Assembly (NCBI GenBank): GCA_902530215.1
Contig: CABZZR010000008.1
Location: forward strand, 1 to 35,837
DNA from: an uncultured Pelagibacteraceae bacterium
Lineage (GTDB): Bacteria > Pseudomonadota > Alphaproteobacteria > Pelagibacterales > Pelagibacteraceae
DNA: 35,837 bases
Reading direction: 5' to 3'
Shown here: piece by piece, positions 23,108 to 32,479 of the stretch
How the letters are laid out: each line of letters starts with the position of its first letter
Numbering within the stretch: position 1 is the stretch's first letter
Position numbers and translations under genes: made by a program
Notes under the pieces: generated by a model
What the model saw: only the letters and a program-made list of their open reading frames with translations
What the model was told of the DNA's origin: nothing
Database searches by the model: none

Positions 23108-24001
23108 ATGAAAAAAACTGTATCGTTAATTTGTTTAATTATTTGCACTTTAATATGGGGTACTACTTTTATAGCGCAAGATACAGGCATGGATAACATT
23201 GGACCTTTTACGTTCAATGCTACGAGATTTTTTGTAGGATTTTTGGCTGTTTTGCCTTTTGTTATACTATTTGAAAAGAAAAAAATAAAAGATCAGATAA
23301 AATTTAATGAAAAAATTTTTTTAAGACTAATAATTCCTGTTGGCACTTTTTTATTTCTTGGTTGTATATTTCAGCAGGTATCACTCCTTTATACAGATGT
23401 AGCTAATTCAGCTTTTTTTACCATTTTTTATGTACCTATGGTTCCCATAATTGTTTATTTTTTATTTTCTCAAAAATTACATTGGTCAATATGGCCCTCA
23501 GTATTAGCCTGTTTGTTTGGGGGTTACTTTTTAAGTGATATGAGCAACGCTTCAATTCGATTTGGAGATACTTTAGTTATAATAGGTGCACTTTTTTGGG
23601 CATTGCATATCATTTATATAGGTAAAATAATAGAATTATTTGATTTACCATTTTTTATAGCTCTAATACAAAATTTAATAGTATCATTATTTTCTTTTAT
23701 ATTAGTATTTGTTTTTGAAGAAATAGATTTTTCCAAAATAAAATTAGAGACTATAGAAATTCTGTATGCAGGAATTTTGTCTGGAGGTGCTGCATTTGCA
23801 TTACAAATTTTTGGACAAAAAAATATTACAGCTGCACCAGCAGCAATAGTCATGTCTTTAGAAGGTGTCGTAGCAGCCATAGCAGCCTGGATGATTTTGG
23901 GACAACTATTAGGATTAAATAATATAGTTGGATGCATATTAATTCTTATAGGAGTTTTATTGTCACAGCTTGCTCCAATTTATATTAAAAGTTATAAATA
24001 A
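23108..24001 (+). CDS. EamA/DMT-family transporter
   Basis: A 297-residue membrane protein with about ten helices in two EamA repeats. The first opens with TLIWGTTFIAQDTGMDNIGPFTFNATRF, the family's signature opening. The second contains GALFWALHIIYIGKI and ends with AAIVMSLEGVVAAIAAWMILGQLLGLNNIVGCILILIG (here in adjoining pieces), the typical final-repeat pattern. Members export or import metabolites such as amino acids or nucleobases; the substrate is not predictable. It starts 10 nt after the E2 stop, so it may be in the same operon. It overlaps the convergent uppP by 10 nt. Confidence 0.9.
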   Translation: MKKTVSLICLIICTLIWGTTFIAQDTGMDNIGPFTFNATRFFVGFLAVLPFVILFEKKKIKDQIKFNEKIFLRLIIPVGTFLFLGCIFQQVSLLYTDVANSAFFTIFYVPMVPIIVYFLFSQKLHWSIWPSVLACLFGGYFLSDMSNASIRFGDTLVIIGALFWALHIIYIGKIIELFDLPFFIALIQNLIVSLFSFILVFVFEEIDFSKIKLETIEILYAGILSGGAAFALQIFGQKNITAAPAAIVMSLEGVVAAIAAWMILGQLLGLNNIVGCILILIGVLLSQLAPIYIKSYK

Positions 24002-24759
24002 ATTATTCCCAATAAAAATAAAGAAAAGATAATTCTATAAATAATAAAAATATTTAAACTGAATTTCTTTATAAAATTTAAGAAAAAAACTATTGTTAAA
24101 TAAGAAAAAAAAGCTGAAAAGATAATAGATATTAAAGCTAAAAAATTTAAATCAGGACTTCCTTCTTTATAGATATCAAATATTGCCAGACTACTTGCTG
24201 CAAATAAAGTTGGTATTGATAAAAAAAAAGAAATTTTTGCTGACTCAAATCTACTAAAGCCTAGCATTCTACCTGAAGTTATTGTAATTCCAGATCTACT
24301 AACTCCGGGTATCAAAGATAAAGTTTGTAGCACTCCAAAAAAAATCGCATCTTTATTTGAAAAATTTAACTTAATTTTTTTTTTAATTTTTGTTTTATCA
24401 CTCAAATAAAGTATAATACCAAAAATTAAGCTCATCCAAGCTATTATCTTAATATTTCTCAAATGATTTATTAAACCTGTTTCGTAAAGTATGTATCCAA
24501 CTATAATTATAGGAATAGTTGCTATAAGAATTTTAATTAAAAAATTTTTATTTTTTATAAAATTAAATAAATCTTTTCTAAAATAAAATACAATTGCAAT
24601 TAGAGATCCTAGGTGCAGGCACAAATCTATCAAAATGCTGTTATTATTGAATTTAAAATATTTAGATATAAGCAAAAGGTGTGCAGAAGAACTAACGGGT
24701 AAAAACTCAAATACGCCCTGAACTAAAGACAATATTAATATTTCGATAGTAGATAGCAT
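23992..24759 (-). CDS. uppP: Undecaprenyl-diphosphatase
   Basis: A 255-residue polytopic membrane phosphatase of the BacA/UppP family, slightly short of the usual ~265-275. The first conserved block, GVFEFLPVSSSAHLLLISKY (residues ~15-34), carries the catalytic Glu and Ser cluster; the second, LSLIPGVSRSGITITSGRML near residue 150, carries the catalytic Arg and Ser. It dephosphorylates undecaprenyl diphosphate to recycle the peptidoglycan and polysaccharide lipid carrier. Its last codons overlap those of the convergent DMT transporter. The promoter lies in the 130-nt divergent gap shared with gltD. Confidence 0.95.
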   Translation of the reverse strand: MLSTIEILILSLVQGVFEFLPVSSSAHLLLISKYFKFNNNSILIDLCLHLGSLIAIVFYFRKDLFNFIKNKNFLIKILIATIPIIIVGYILYETGLINHLRNIKIIAWMSLIFGIILYLSDKTKIKKKIKLNFSNKDAIFFGVLQTLSLIPGVSRSGITITSGRMLGFSRFESAKISFFLSIPTLFAASSLAIFDIYKEGSPDLNFLALISIIFSAFFSYLTIVFFLNFIKKFSLNIFIIYRIIFSLFLLGIIYL

Positions 24760-24770
24760 TAGAATTACAT

Positions 24771-24861
24771 TGCATAGCAGATATGCAAAAAAAAATCACT
24801 AATTTATTGGTTTTTTGTATATTTAGGTCAATTATTATGACCCAAAAATGCTTTTAGCATT
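24771..24861. promoter_or_regulatory. Cluster of three dyads between uppP and gltD
   Basis: Three perfect short inverted repeats lie in this divergent interval. They are TGCATA-N5-TATGCA (24771-24787), GGTCA-N7-TGACC (24826-24842) and AATGC-TTTTA-GCATT (24847-24861). The last two sit just upstream of gltD, and AATGC/GCATT could form a small leader hairpin. Candidate regulator sites or hairpins; no known consensus is matched with confidence. Confidence 0.4.
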
Positions 24862-24889
24862 GTATATATTGATATAAATATTAGTTTTT

Positions 24890-26329
24890 ATGACAGATAA
24901 AATGTTAAAATTTGTAAAACTTGATCAAGAAACACCAAATAAAAGGAAAGTTTCAAAAAGAGTAGATGATTTTAAAGAAATTTATGATCAGTTCATAAAT
25001 GATAAAGCAAAGGAACAGTCAAGTCGGTGTTCACAATGTGGAGTGCCCTTCTGTCAAATACATTGCCCATTGCATAATAATATACCTGATTGGCTAAAGT
25101 TAACTGCTGAAGGTAGATTACAAGAGGCCAGCGAACTTGCTCATAGCACAAACAATATGCCAGAAATTTGTGGAAGGATATGTCCTCAAGATCGTTTGTG
25201 CGAGGGTAATTGTGTAATTGAACAATCAGGACATGGGACAGTTACCATTGGTTCGGTTGAAAAATATATTACAGATCTAGCTTGGGACAAAGGGTGGATA
25301 AAACCCATTCAACTTAAAAAAAAACAAAGTGAATCGATTGGCATTATTGGTTCTGGCCCAGCAGGTTTAGCGTGCGCTGAAGAGTTAAGAAAAATAGGAT
25401 ATGAAATTACAATTTATGACCGTTACGATCGCCCCGGAGGTTTACTTATTTATGGTATTCCGAATTTTAAATTAGAAAAATTTGTTGTAGAAAGAAGAAC
25501 TAATAATTTAAAAGAGAGCGGTATTATTTTTAAACAAAATATAGAAGTAGGTAGAGATATTTCATTAGAAGAATTAAAAGAAAAGCATGATGCAATATTA
25601 ATTGCTACAGGAGTTTATAAAGCTAGAGAAGTTGATTTACCAGGCAAAAATTTAGCAAATATTTTTCCAGCTATGACATTTTTAACAGCATCAAATAGAA
25701 AAGGTCTAGGAGATAAAGTTGAGGAATTTGAAAATGGCGTTTTAAACGCAGAAAATAAAAATGTTGTTGTAATCGGTGGAGGTGATACTGCAATGGACTG
25801 TGTTAGAACTGCAGTGAGACAAAATGCTAAGTCAGTTAAATGTTTATATAGAAGAGATAGAGAGAATATGCCTGGTTCAGCAAGAGAAGTATTAAATGCT
25901 GAAGAAGAAGGGGTCGAATTTATTTGGCAGACTAATCCAAAAAAATTCCTTGGAAGCGAAAAAATTTCATCAATGATTGTAGATAAAATGAAACTTGGTA
26001 AACCAGATTCTTCAGGTAGAAAAAAACCTGAAATTATTCCAAATTCAAGCTTTGAAATTAAAACTGATATGGCGATTAAAGCACTAGGATTTGATCCAGA
26101 AAATTTGCCTAAATTGTTTAACAATTCAAAACTATCAGTTTCTCAGTGGGGGACAATTAAAATTAACTTTAAAACTATGGAAACAAGTATTAATGGTATC
26201 TTTGCGGCAGGAGATATAGTACGTGGTGCATCTTTAGTGGTATGGGCAATTAGAGATGGAAGAGATGCAGCAAAATCAATTCAGAAATATTTAGAAAATA
26301 AAAAAGTTAATAAAATAAATGCAGCTTAA
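24890..26329 (+). CDS. gltD: Glutamate synthase (NADPH) small subunit
   Basis: A 479-residue GOGAT beta subunit. The N-terminal domain has the Fe-S cysteines CSQCGVPFCQIHCPLHN and ICGRICPQDRLCEGNCV (residues ~46-105). A FAD Rossmann motif GIIGSGPAGLACAEEL follows at ~151, and the NADPH site VVIGGGDTAMDCVRTA at ~292. The C-terminal GIFAAGDIVRGASLVVWAI contacts FAD. It passes electrons from NADPH to the large subunit, which makes glutamate from 2-oxoglutarate and glutamine nitrogen. The order here is gltD then gltB, 6 nt apart. Three dyads upstream may regulate the pair. Confidence 0.96.
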   Translation: MTDKMLKFVKLDQETPNKRKVSKRVDDFKEIYDQFINDKAKEQSSRCSQCGVPFCQIHCPLHNNIPDWLKLTAEGRLQEASELAHSTNNMPEICGRICPQDRLCEGNCVIEQSGHGTVTIGSVEKYITDLAWDKGWIKPIQLKKKQSESIGIIGSGPAGLACAEELRKIGYEITIYDRYDRPGGLLIYGIPNFKLEKFVVERRTNNLKESGIIFKQNIEVGRDISLEELKEKHDAILIATGVYKAREVDLPGKNLANIFPAMTFLTASNRKGLGDKVEEFENGVLNAENKNVVVIGGGDTAMDCVRTAVRQNAKSVKCLYRRDRENMPGSAREVLNAEEEGVEFIWQTNPKKFLGSEKISSMIVDKMKLGKPDSSGRKKPEIIPNSSFEIKTDMAIKALGFDPENLPKLFNNSKLSVSQWGTIKINFKTMETSINGIFAAGDIVRGASLVVWAIRDGRDAAKSIQKYLENKKVNKINAA

Positions 26330-26335
26330 TTTAAA

Positions 26336-29300
26336 ATGAAATTATATAAAAAAAATCTAAAAAAACTCAGCAAAGGACATGTATATAGCTCTAATTATGA
26401 ACATGATGCTTGTGGCGTTGGTTTCGTAGCTTCTACAGACTGCAAGAAATCAAGAAAAGTTGTTGAATACGGAATACAAGCCTTAAAAGCAGTATGGCAC
26501 CGTGGAGCAGTTGATGCAGACGGAAAAACAGGCGATGGAGCTGGCATTCATCTAGAGATTCCACAAAATTTTTTTGTAGAAAGAATTGAAAATGCTGGAA
26601 GAAAACACAATGAGGGAACGATTTGTGTAGGAATGATTTTTTTACCCAGAAATGACTATGCAAACCAGGAAAAATGTAAAACTTTAATTGAAAATGAACT
26701 TTTAAGAAGAAACTATTATATTTATAGGTGGAGACAGGTTCCTGTAAATACTAAAGTGCTTGGATTTAAGGCCGAAAGTAACAGACCTGAAATAGTTCAA
26801 TTAATTTTTAAATCTAACGATATTAATCTAAAGGATGATGATTTAGAGCGAGATTTATTTGTAGTAAGAAAAAAAATTGAAAAACAAGCATTCCATTTAA
26901 AGTTAAAAGATTTTTATATTTGTTCTTTTAGTTCAAGATCAATTATTTATAAAGGAATGTTTTTGGCAGAGGCGCTTTCTGAATTTTACCCAGATTTAAT
27001 GGATAAAAGATTTATTTCAAGATTTGCAATTTTTCACCAGAGATATTCAACAAATACTTTTCCAAGTTGGGATTTAGCGCAGCCTTTTAGAACATTAGCT
27101 CATAATGGAGAAATAAATACTTTAAAAGGCAATATTAATTGGATGAAGATTCACGAGCAAGATATGAACAGCAAACTTTTTGAAGAAGTTGATTCATTAA
27201 AACCAGTTATAACGATGGGCAACTCAGACTCAGCAGCATTAGATAATGTATTTGAACTACTCGTTAGATCAGGAAAATCTGTTCCACTTGCAAAATTAAT
27301 GCTTATACCTGATGCTTGGTCAAAAAGAAGAAAAACCGTTCCTAAAACTCATCAACAATTATTTAATTTCCTTAACAGTGTAATTGAACCTTGGGATGGG
27401 CCCGCAGCAATTTCAGCTACAGACGGAAAATGGATTATTGCGGCTGCTGACAGAAATGGATTGCGTCCTTTAAGATATACCGTGTCAACAGATAAATTAT
27501 TATTTGCCGGATCTGAAACTGGCATGGTGCAAATACCTGATGAAAAAATTGTATTCAAAGGAAGACTAGGCCCCGGTCAAGTTATTGGAGTAGATTTAAA
27601 CAAAGGGCAAGTCTATGATAATAAAAGTATAAAAAATAAAATTTCAAAAGATTATAAAAAATACAATAAACAAATAATAGATCTAGATAAGAAGTTTGAT
27701 ATTTCAAAAGAAAAATTTATATTTCATGGCGATGAGTTAAGAAGAAGACAACTTGTTTCAGGATTAAGTATTGAGGATCTTGAAATGATTTTGCATCCAA
27801 TGGTCGAAGATGCAAAAGAAGCCGTAGGTTCTATGGGTGATGACACTCCTACAGCTGTATTATCAGATCATTATCGTCCGTTATCACACTTTTTTAGACA
27901 AAATTTTAGTCAAGTAACAAATCCACCAATTGATTCTTTAAGAGAAAATGAGGTGATGAGTTTAAGAACTCGTTTTGGAAATTTGGGAAATATTTTAGAT
28001 TTCGAAAATTTAACTGAAGAAAATATTTATGTTCTTGAAACTCCAATATTATCTAACTCTCAATTTGATAAATTTACCTATTTATTTAAAGATAATATAA
28101 AAATTTTAGATTGTAGTTTTGATATAAATGGAAAATTAAAAAAAAGATTAAACGAACTTTGCAATGAGGCCGAAATAGCAGTTAGACAAGGTTCTAAACA
28201 TTTAATTTTAAGTGACAAATCAATTAATGAAAATAGGGCTTCAGTACCTATGATTCTGGCTATAGGAGCGATAAATTCTAAACTTATTGACTTAGGCATA
28301 AGAAGTTTTGCCTCTATAAATGTACAAACATCAGAAGCTTTAGATACCCATTCATTGGCAGTATTATTAGGAGTAGGCGCAACTACAATTAATCCATATT
28401 TGGCAATCGACTCAATAAATCAAAGGTATGAAAAAAAATTATTTGGAAAATTAACCTTTGAGGAATGTGTAAAAAGATATATAAAATCAATTGATAATGG
28501 ATTATTAAAGATAATGTCTAAAATGGGCATTTCAGTTCTGAGTGCCTATAGAGGTGGATGTAATTTTGAAGCATTAGGCTTAAGCAGATCTCTTGTAACA
28601 GAATATTTTCCCGGAATGGTCTCTCGAATATCTGGCATCGGGATTAATGGAATTGAGAAAAAAATAAAAGAACTTCATAAAAAAGCATTTCAAAAAAATA
28701 TATCTATTCTTCCTATTGGTGGTCTTTATAAGTTCAGAAAAAATGGGGAAACACATCAGTATCAAGGTCAATTAATACATTTATTACAACATTCTGTTAA
28801 CAATAATTCTTATGAATCTTACAAAAAATATGCACAAGGTATTTATAGTTTGCCCACAATTAATTTAAGAGATCTTCTAGATTTTAAAAAATTAAATAAA
28901 TCGATTGATCTAAAAGAAGTTGAATCAATAGAAAACATTAGAAAAAGATTTGGAAGCGGTAGCATGTCACATGGAGCTTTGTCTGCGGAAGCTCATGAAA
29001 CTCTTGCAGTAGCAATGAATAGAATAGGTGCTTCTTCTTGTAGTGGTGAAGGAGGAGAAGATCCTAAAAGATTTGTAAAAATGGCAAACGGAGATAGTGC
29101 TAATTCTAAAGTAAAACAGATAGCATCAGCAAGATTTGGAGTAACTGTCCAATATCTTAATAATTGTAGAGAAATTGAGATAAAAATTGCTCAAGGTGCT
29201 AAGCCTGGCGAAGGTGGTCAGTTACCTGGTTTTAAGGTTTCAAAAGAAATAGCTAAGCTTAGATATTCCACACCTGGAGTTACCTTAATATCACCTCCTC

Positions 29301-30835
29301 CTCATCATGATATTTACTCAATTGAAGATTTAGCTCAATTAATTTATGACCTTAAACAAGCCAACCCTAACGCTAGAGTTGGTGTTAAGCTCGTTGCGTC
29401 ATCTGGAGTTGGTACAATAGCTGCTGGTGTAGCTAAAGCAAAAGCAGATGTAATTTTAATCTCAGGCCATTCTGGCGGTACTGGTGCAAGCCCTCAAACA
29501 AGTGTTAAATATGTTGGTGTTCCTTGGGAAATGGGCCTTACCGAAGTAAATCAAATTTTGACATTAAATATGCTAAGACATAACGTTACATTGAGGACAG
29601 ACGGAGGAATTAAGACTGGCAGAGATGTCGTAATGGCAGCAATGATGGGAGCAGAAGAATTTGGTATCGGAACAGCTTCCTTGGTTGCAATGGGTTGTAT
29701 AATGGTTAGACAATGTCATTCTAATACTTGTCCCGTAGGAGTGTGTACACAGGAAAAAAGTTTAAGAGATAAGTTTACAGGAACACCAGAAAAAGTAGTA
29801 AATTTGTTTAACTTCATTGCTGAAGAAGTAAGAGAAATATTGGCAAGTTTGGGCTTTAAAAATTTAAATGAAATAATTGGTAGATCTGACCTTCTAAAAC
29901 AAATAAGTAGAGGAACTTCAAATTTGGATGATTTAGATCTAAGTCCATTACTGATCCAGGCTGATCCCGGAAAAAATAAAAGATATTGTGCTGAAAATTT
30001 AATAAATAGTGTTTCACCTACTCTAGATGAAAAAATTTATAAAGATATAGATAATTTAAATAATATTAATAATAAAATTGAATTAAATTATAAAATTAAA
30101 AATGTTGATAGAGCAGTAGGTACTAGACTGTCACATTATCTTTATAAAAAATTTGGAGATGATTATTTAAATAAGGATCATATTTTAATTAATTTATCTG
30201 GATCAGCAGGTCAGTCGTTAGGTGCATTTGGAATTAAAGGTTTAAAATTAAAAGTTAATGGTGACTCAAACGATTATGTGGGCAAAGGACTTTCTGGGGC
30301 AACTATTGTTATAAGGCCTCCATTAAACAGTAAAATCAAAAGCGATGAAAATACTATTATTGGTAATACCGTACTTTACGGAGCTACTTCTGGAAAATTA
30401 TTTGCAGCAGGACAATCTGGTGAGAGATTTGCTGTAAGAAATTCTGGAGCAGAGGCAGTGATAGAAGGATGTGACTCAAATGGTTGTGAATACATGACTG
30501 GCGGAAATGTAGTTATTTTAGGAAAGGTCGGAGATAATTTTGCGGCTGGGATGACAGGCGGCATGGCATTTATTTATGATCCTACAAATGAATTTGAAAA
30601 TTATGTTAATGCTGCCTCAGTAGTGTGGCAAAAACCTGAAACTAATTATTGGAAAAATTATTTAAAAAGCTTAATCGAAGAGCATTATAAAGAAACTAAT
30701 TCACAAATTGCAGAAAAGATTTTAAAAGATTTTGACGATAGTATAAAAAAATTTATCCAAGTATGTCCAAAAGAGATGCTTGATAAATTATCACACCCTT
30801 TATCAAATAATATTAAAATTTCAAAAGCTATTTAA
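26336..30835 (+). CDS. gltB: Glutamate synthase large subunit
   Basis: A 1499-residue GOGAT alpha subunit of normal length. A 25-residue propeptide precedes C26 in EHDACGVGFVAS, which becomes the N-terminal nucleophile of the class II glutaminase domain after cleavage. The synthase domain includes GGEDPKRF, KPGEGGQLPG, SGHSGGTGASPQTS and the [3Fe-4S] cysteines in CHSNTCPVGVCTQ (~1127-1139). The C-terminal beta-helix domain has GATSGKLFAAGQSGERFAVR (~1344 on). It releases ammonia from glutamine and channels it to 2-oxoglutarate on FMN, the main route of ammonium assimilation together with glutamine synthetase (not in the window). Confidence 0.97.
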   Translation: MKLYKKNLKKLSKGHVYSSNYEHDACGVGFVASTDCKKSRKVVEYGIQALKAVWHRGAVDADGKTGDGAGIHLEIPQNFFVERIENAGRKHNEGTICVGMIFLPRNDYANQEKCKTLIENELLRRNYYIYRWRQVPVNTKVLGFKAESNRPEIVQLIFKSNDINLKDDDLERDLFVVRKKIEKQAFHLKLKDFYICSFSSRSIIYKGMFLAEALSEFYPDLMDKRFISRFAIFHQRYSTNTFPSWDLAQPFRTLAHNGEINTLKGNINWMKIHEQDMNSKLFEEVDSLKPVITMGNSDSAALDNVFELLVRSGKSVPLAKLMLIPDAWSKRRKTVPKTHQQLFNFLNSVIEPWDGPAAISATDGKWIIAAADRNGLRPLRYTVSTDKLLFAGSETGMVQIPDEKIVFKGRLGPGQVIGVDLNKGQVYDNKSIKNKISKDYKKYNKQIIDLDKKFDISKEKFIFHGDELRRRQLVSGLSIEDLEMILHPMVEDAKEAVGSMGDDTPTAVLSDHYRPLSHFFRQNFSQVTNPPIDSLRENEVMSLRTRFGNLGNILDFENLTEENIYVLETPILSNSQFDKFTYLFKDNIKILDCSFDINGKLKKRLNELCNEAEIAVRQGSKHLILSDKSINENRASVPMILAIGAINSKLIDLGIRSFASINVQTSEALDTHSLAVLLGVGATTINPYLAIDSINQRYEKKLFGKLTFEECVKRYIKSIDNGLLKIMSKMGISVLSAYRGGCNFEALGLSRSLVTEYFPGMVSRISGIGINGIEKKIKELHKKAFQKNISILPIGGLYKFRKNGETHQYQGQLIHLLQHSVNNNSYESYKKYAQGIYSLPTINLRDLLDFKKLNKSIDLKEVESIENIRKRFGSGSMSHGALSAEAHETLAVAMNRIGASSCSGEGGEDPKRFVKMANGDSANSKVKQIASARFGVTVQYLNNCREIEIKIAQGAKPGEGGQLPGFKVSKEIAKLRYSTPGVTLISPPPHHDIYSIEDLAQLIYDLKQANPNARVGVKLVASSGVGTIAAGVAKAKADVILISGHSGGTGASPQTSVKYVGVPWEMGLTEVNQILTLNMLRHNVTLRTDGGIKTGRDVVMAAMMGAEEFGIGTASLVAMGCIMVRQCHSNTCPVGVCTQEKSLRDKFTGTPEKVVNLFNFIAEEVREILASLGFKNLNEIIGRSDLLKQISRGTSNLDDLDLSPLLIQADPGKNKRYCAENLINSVSPTLDEKIYKDIDNLNNINNKIELNYKIKNVDRAVGTRLSHYLYKKFGDDYLNKDHILINLSGSAGQSLGAFGIKGLKLKVNGDSNDYVGKGLSGATIVIRPPLNSKIKSDENTIIGNTVLYGATSGKLFAAGQSGERFAVRNSGAEAVIEGCDSNGCEYMTGGNVVILGKVGDNFAAGMTGGMAFIYDPTNEFENYVNAASVVWQKPETNYWKNYLKSLIEEHYKETNSQIAEKILKDFDDSIKKFIQVCPKEMLDKLSHPLSNNIKISKAI

Positions 30836-30841
30836 ATTAAG

Positions 30842-31720
30842 ATGGGAAAAAAATTTAAACTATTTTGTTTTGGATTTGGGCAGGTAGCAAAATATTTTGT
30901 GAATAACCTTTTAGATAAAAATTCTTTGAGTGAACTTATTACGACAAATACTAAAAAAACAGAAACAAAAAAGATTAATAATTTTAAATATAAATCCTAT
31001 TTTTTTTCTGATAATAATTTTGATATAGATTTAATAAATGACTTGCAGTCATCAAAAAAAGTTTTAATTTCAATTCCACCTAAAAATAAAAATGATTTAG
31101 TTTTAAAAAATTTTGGAAAATATTTTAAAAATAAAAATTTTGATTGGGTTACATATTTATCTGCCACAAATGTTTATGGTGATAAAAAAGGAGAATGGGT
31201 TAACGAAAATACTGATCCAAATCCCTTATCCTCCAAGGGTAAATCAAGGTTTGTTGCAGAAAATGAATGGCTAAATTTTTATAAAAAATTTTTATTAAAA
31301 ATACAAATTTTTCGTTTATCTGGAATTTATTCAAAAGAAAATAATATAATTAATAAACTTCAAACAGGAGATTATAAAATCGTAGAAAAAAAAAATAATT
31401 TTTTTTCTAGAATACATGTAGAGGATATTTCAGAAATACTGACTCTATCTTTAAATAAATTTAAGCCCGGTGAAGTTTATAACATATCAGATAATTACCC
31501 TTGTTCTAATGAAGAGGTTGTAACATACGCTTCACAATTACTTAAAATTAATAAACCAAGTAAAATTAAAGTAGATGATTTACAAAATGAAACTTTAAAA
31601 GATTTTTATAGAGAGTCAAAAAAAGTAGATAACAATAAAATGAAAAAGTTTTTTAATTACGACTTAAAATTTTCTACATATAAAGAAGGATTAGATAACA
31701 TAATTGATCATATTATCTAA
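30842..31720 (+). CDS. SDR-family NAD(P)-dependent epimerase/dehydratase-like protein
   Basis: A 292-residue extended-SDR protein of the YeeZ-like atypical type. The dinucleotide-binding start is CFGFGQVAKYFVNNLL, giving GxGxxA in place of the usual GGxGxxG. The active-site region WVTYLSATNVYGDKKGEWVNE has the NVYG motif common in this group, followed by GKSRFVAENEW. The closing VYNISDNYPCSNEEVV is typical of NAD-dependent epimerases. The substrate is unknown. The start is 6 nt after gltB, so it may ride the GOGAT transcript. Its last 30 nt overlap the 3' end of the convergent hydrolase gene. Confidence 0.8.
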   Translation: MGKKFKLFCFGFGQVAKYFVNNLLDKNSLSELITTNTKKTETKKINNFKYKSYFFSDNNFDIDLINDLQSSKKVLISIPPKNKNDLVLKNFGKYFKNKNFDWVTYLSATNVYGDKKGEWVNENTDPNPLSSKGKSRFVAENEWLNFYKKFLLKIQIFRLSGIYSKENNIINKLQTGDYKIVEKKNNFFSRIHVEDISEILTLSLNKFKPGEVYNISDNYPCSNEEVVTYASQLLKINKPSKIKVDDLQNETLKDFYRESKKVDNNKMKKFFNYDLKFSTYKEGLDNIIDHII

Positions 31721-32455
31721 CTCTTTACATATTTTTTTTAAGTCTCTATTTTTAGAAAGGCTGTGATCACCGTTTTGAATTTTTATTAATTTACCTTTTG
31801 ATCTGTTGCACATTTTCAAAATTTTTTTAGAAAAGGATAATGGTACTACTTCATCTTTTAAGCCATGAAATAGTACAATAGGTAAACCAATATTAATTTT
31901 ATTTTTAAAAATTTTATTTTTTCTACCATTTACGATGAGTTGTTTAGTTATTGGATATGTGTAACCCCCATTTTCAACATTATAAATCTTTTTTTTCATT
32001 AATATTTTTTTAATTTTTTTATTAAATTTATTCCAAATTAATTTTTCTAAAAATTCTGGCGCAGAAGCTATGCCTATAAATCCAACAATTTGTTTTTTAA
32101 AAAAGGGAAATAAATTTAATGCTATCCAACTTCCCATACTCGATCCTATTAAAATCAATTTTTTGTTTTTACCTATTTTTTTTTTTATTAATTGCTTCGC
32201 ATCGCTAGTCCATCTTGATATATTTCCGTTGGTAAAATTTCCAGATGATTTTCCATGTCCCGAATATTCAAATGTTAAAAAACCGATTTTTTTACTTTTA
32301 CAAAATCTTCTAATTTTAATGGGTTTTTGTCCCGTAATATCTGACATAAAGCCATGAAAAAAAACTACTACTAATTTTTTTGACAAATTTAATGACTGGT
32401 ATCGCAATTTAATTGTTTTATTTAAAAAAAAATATTTAAACCTTTTGTTTGTCAT
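31691..32455 (-). CDS. Alpha/beta hydrolase (ABHD10-like serine esterase)
   Basis: A 254-residue alpha/beta hydrolase. VVFFHGFMSDITGQKP near residue 31 gives the oxyanion-hole loop, FEYSGHGKSSGNF a conserved block, and LIGSSMGSWIALNLF near residue 104 the nucleophile elbow. The acid sits in LFHGLKDEVVP and the His in GDHSLSKNRDL. This layout matches ABHD10-like esterases widespread in Alphaproteobacteria; mammalian ABHD10 removes acyl groups from proteins and glucuronides, but the bacterial substrate is not known. The protein is Lys-rich, like its neighbours. Only 24 nt separate its start from that of the divergent glycosyltransferase. Confidence 0.85.
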   Translation of the reverse strand: MTNKRFKYFFLNKTIKLRYQSLNLSKKLVVVFFHGFMSDITGQKPIKIRRFCKSKKIGFLTFEYSGHGKSSGNFTNGNISRWTSDAKQLIKKKIGKNKKLILIGSSMGSWIALNLFPFFKKQIVGFIGIASAPEFLEKLIWNKFNKKIKKILMKKKIYNVENGGYTYPITKQLIVNGRKNKIFKNKINIGLPIVLFHGLKDEVVPLSFSKKILKMCNRSKGKLIKIQNGDHSLSKNRDLKKICKELDNMINYVI

Positions 32456-32479
32456 TAATGATATTATAATTTGAATCTT

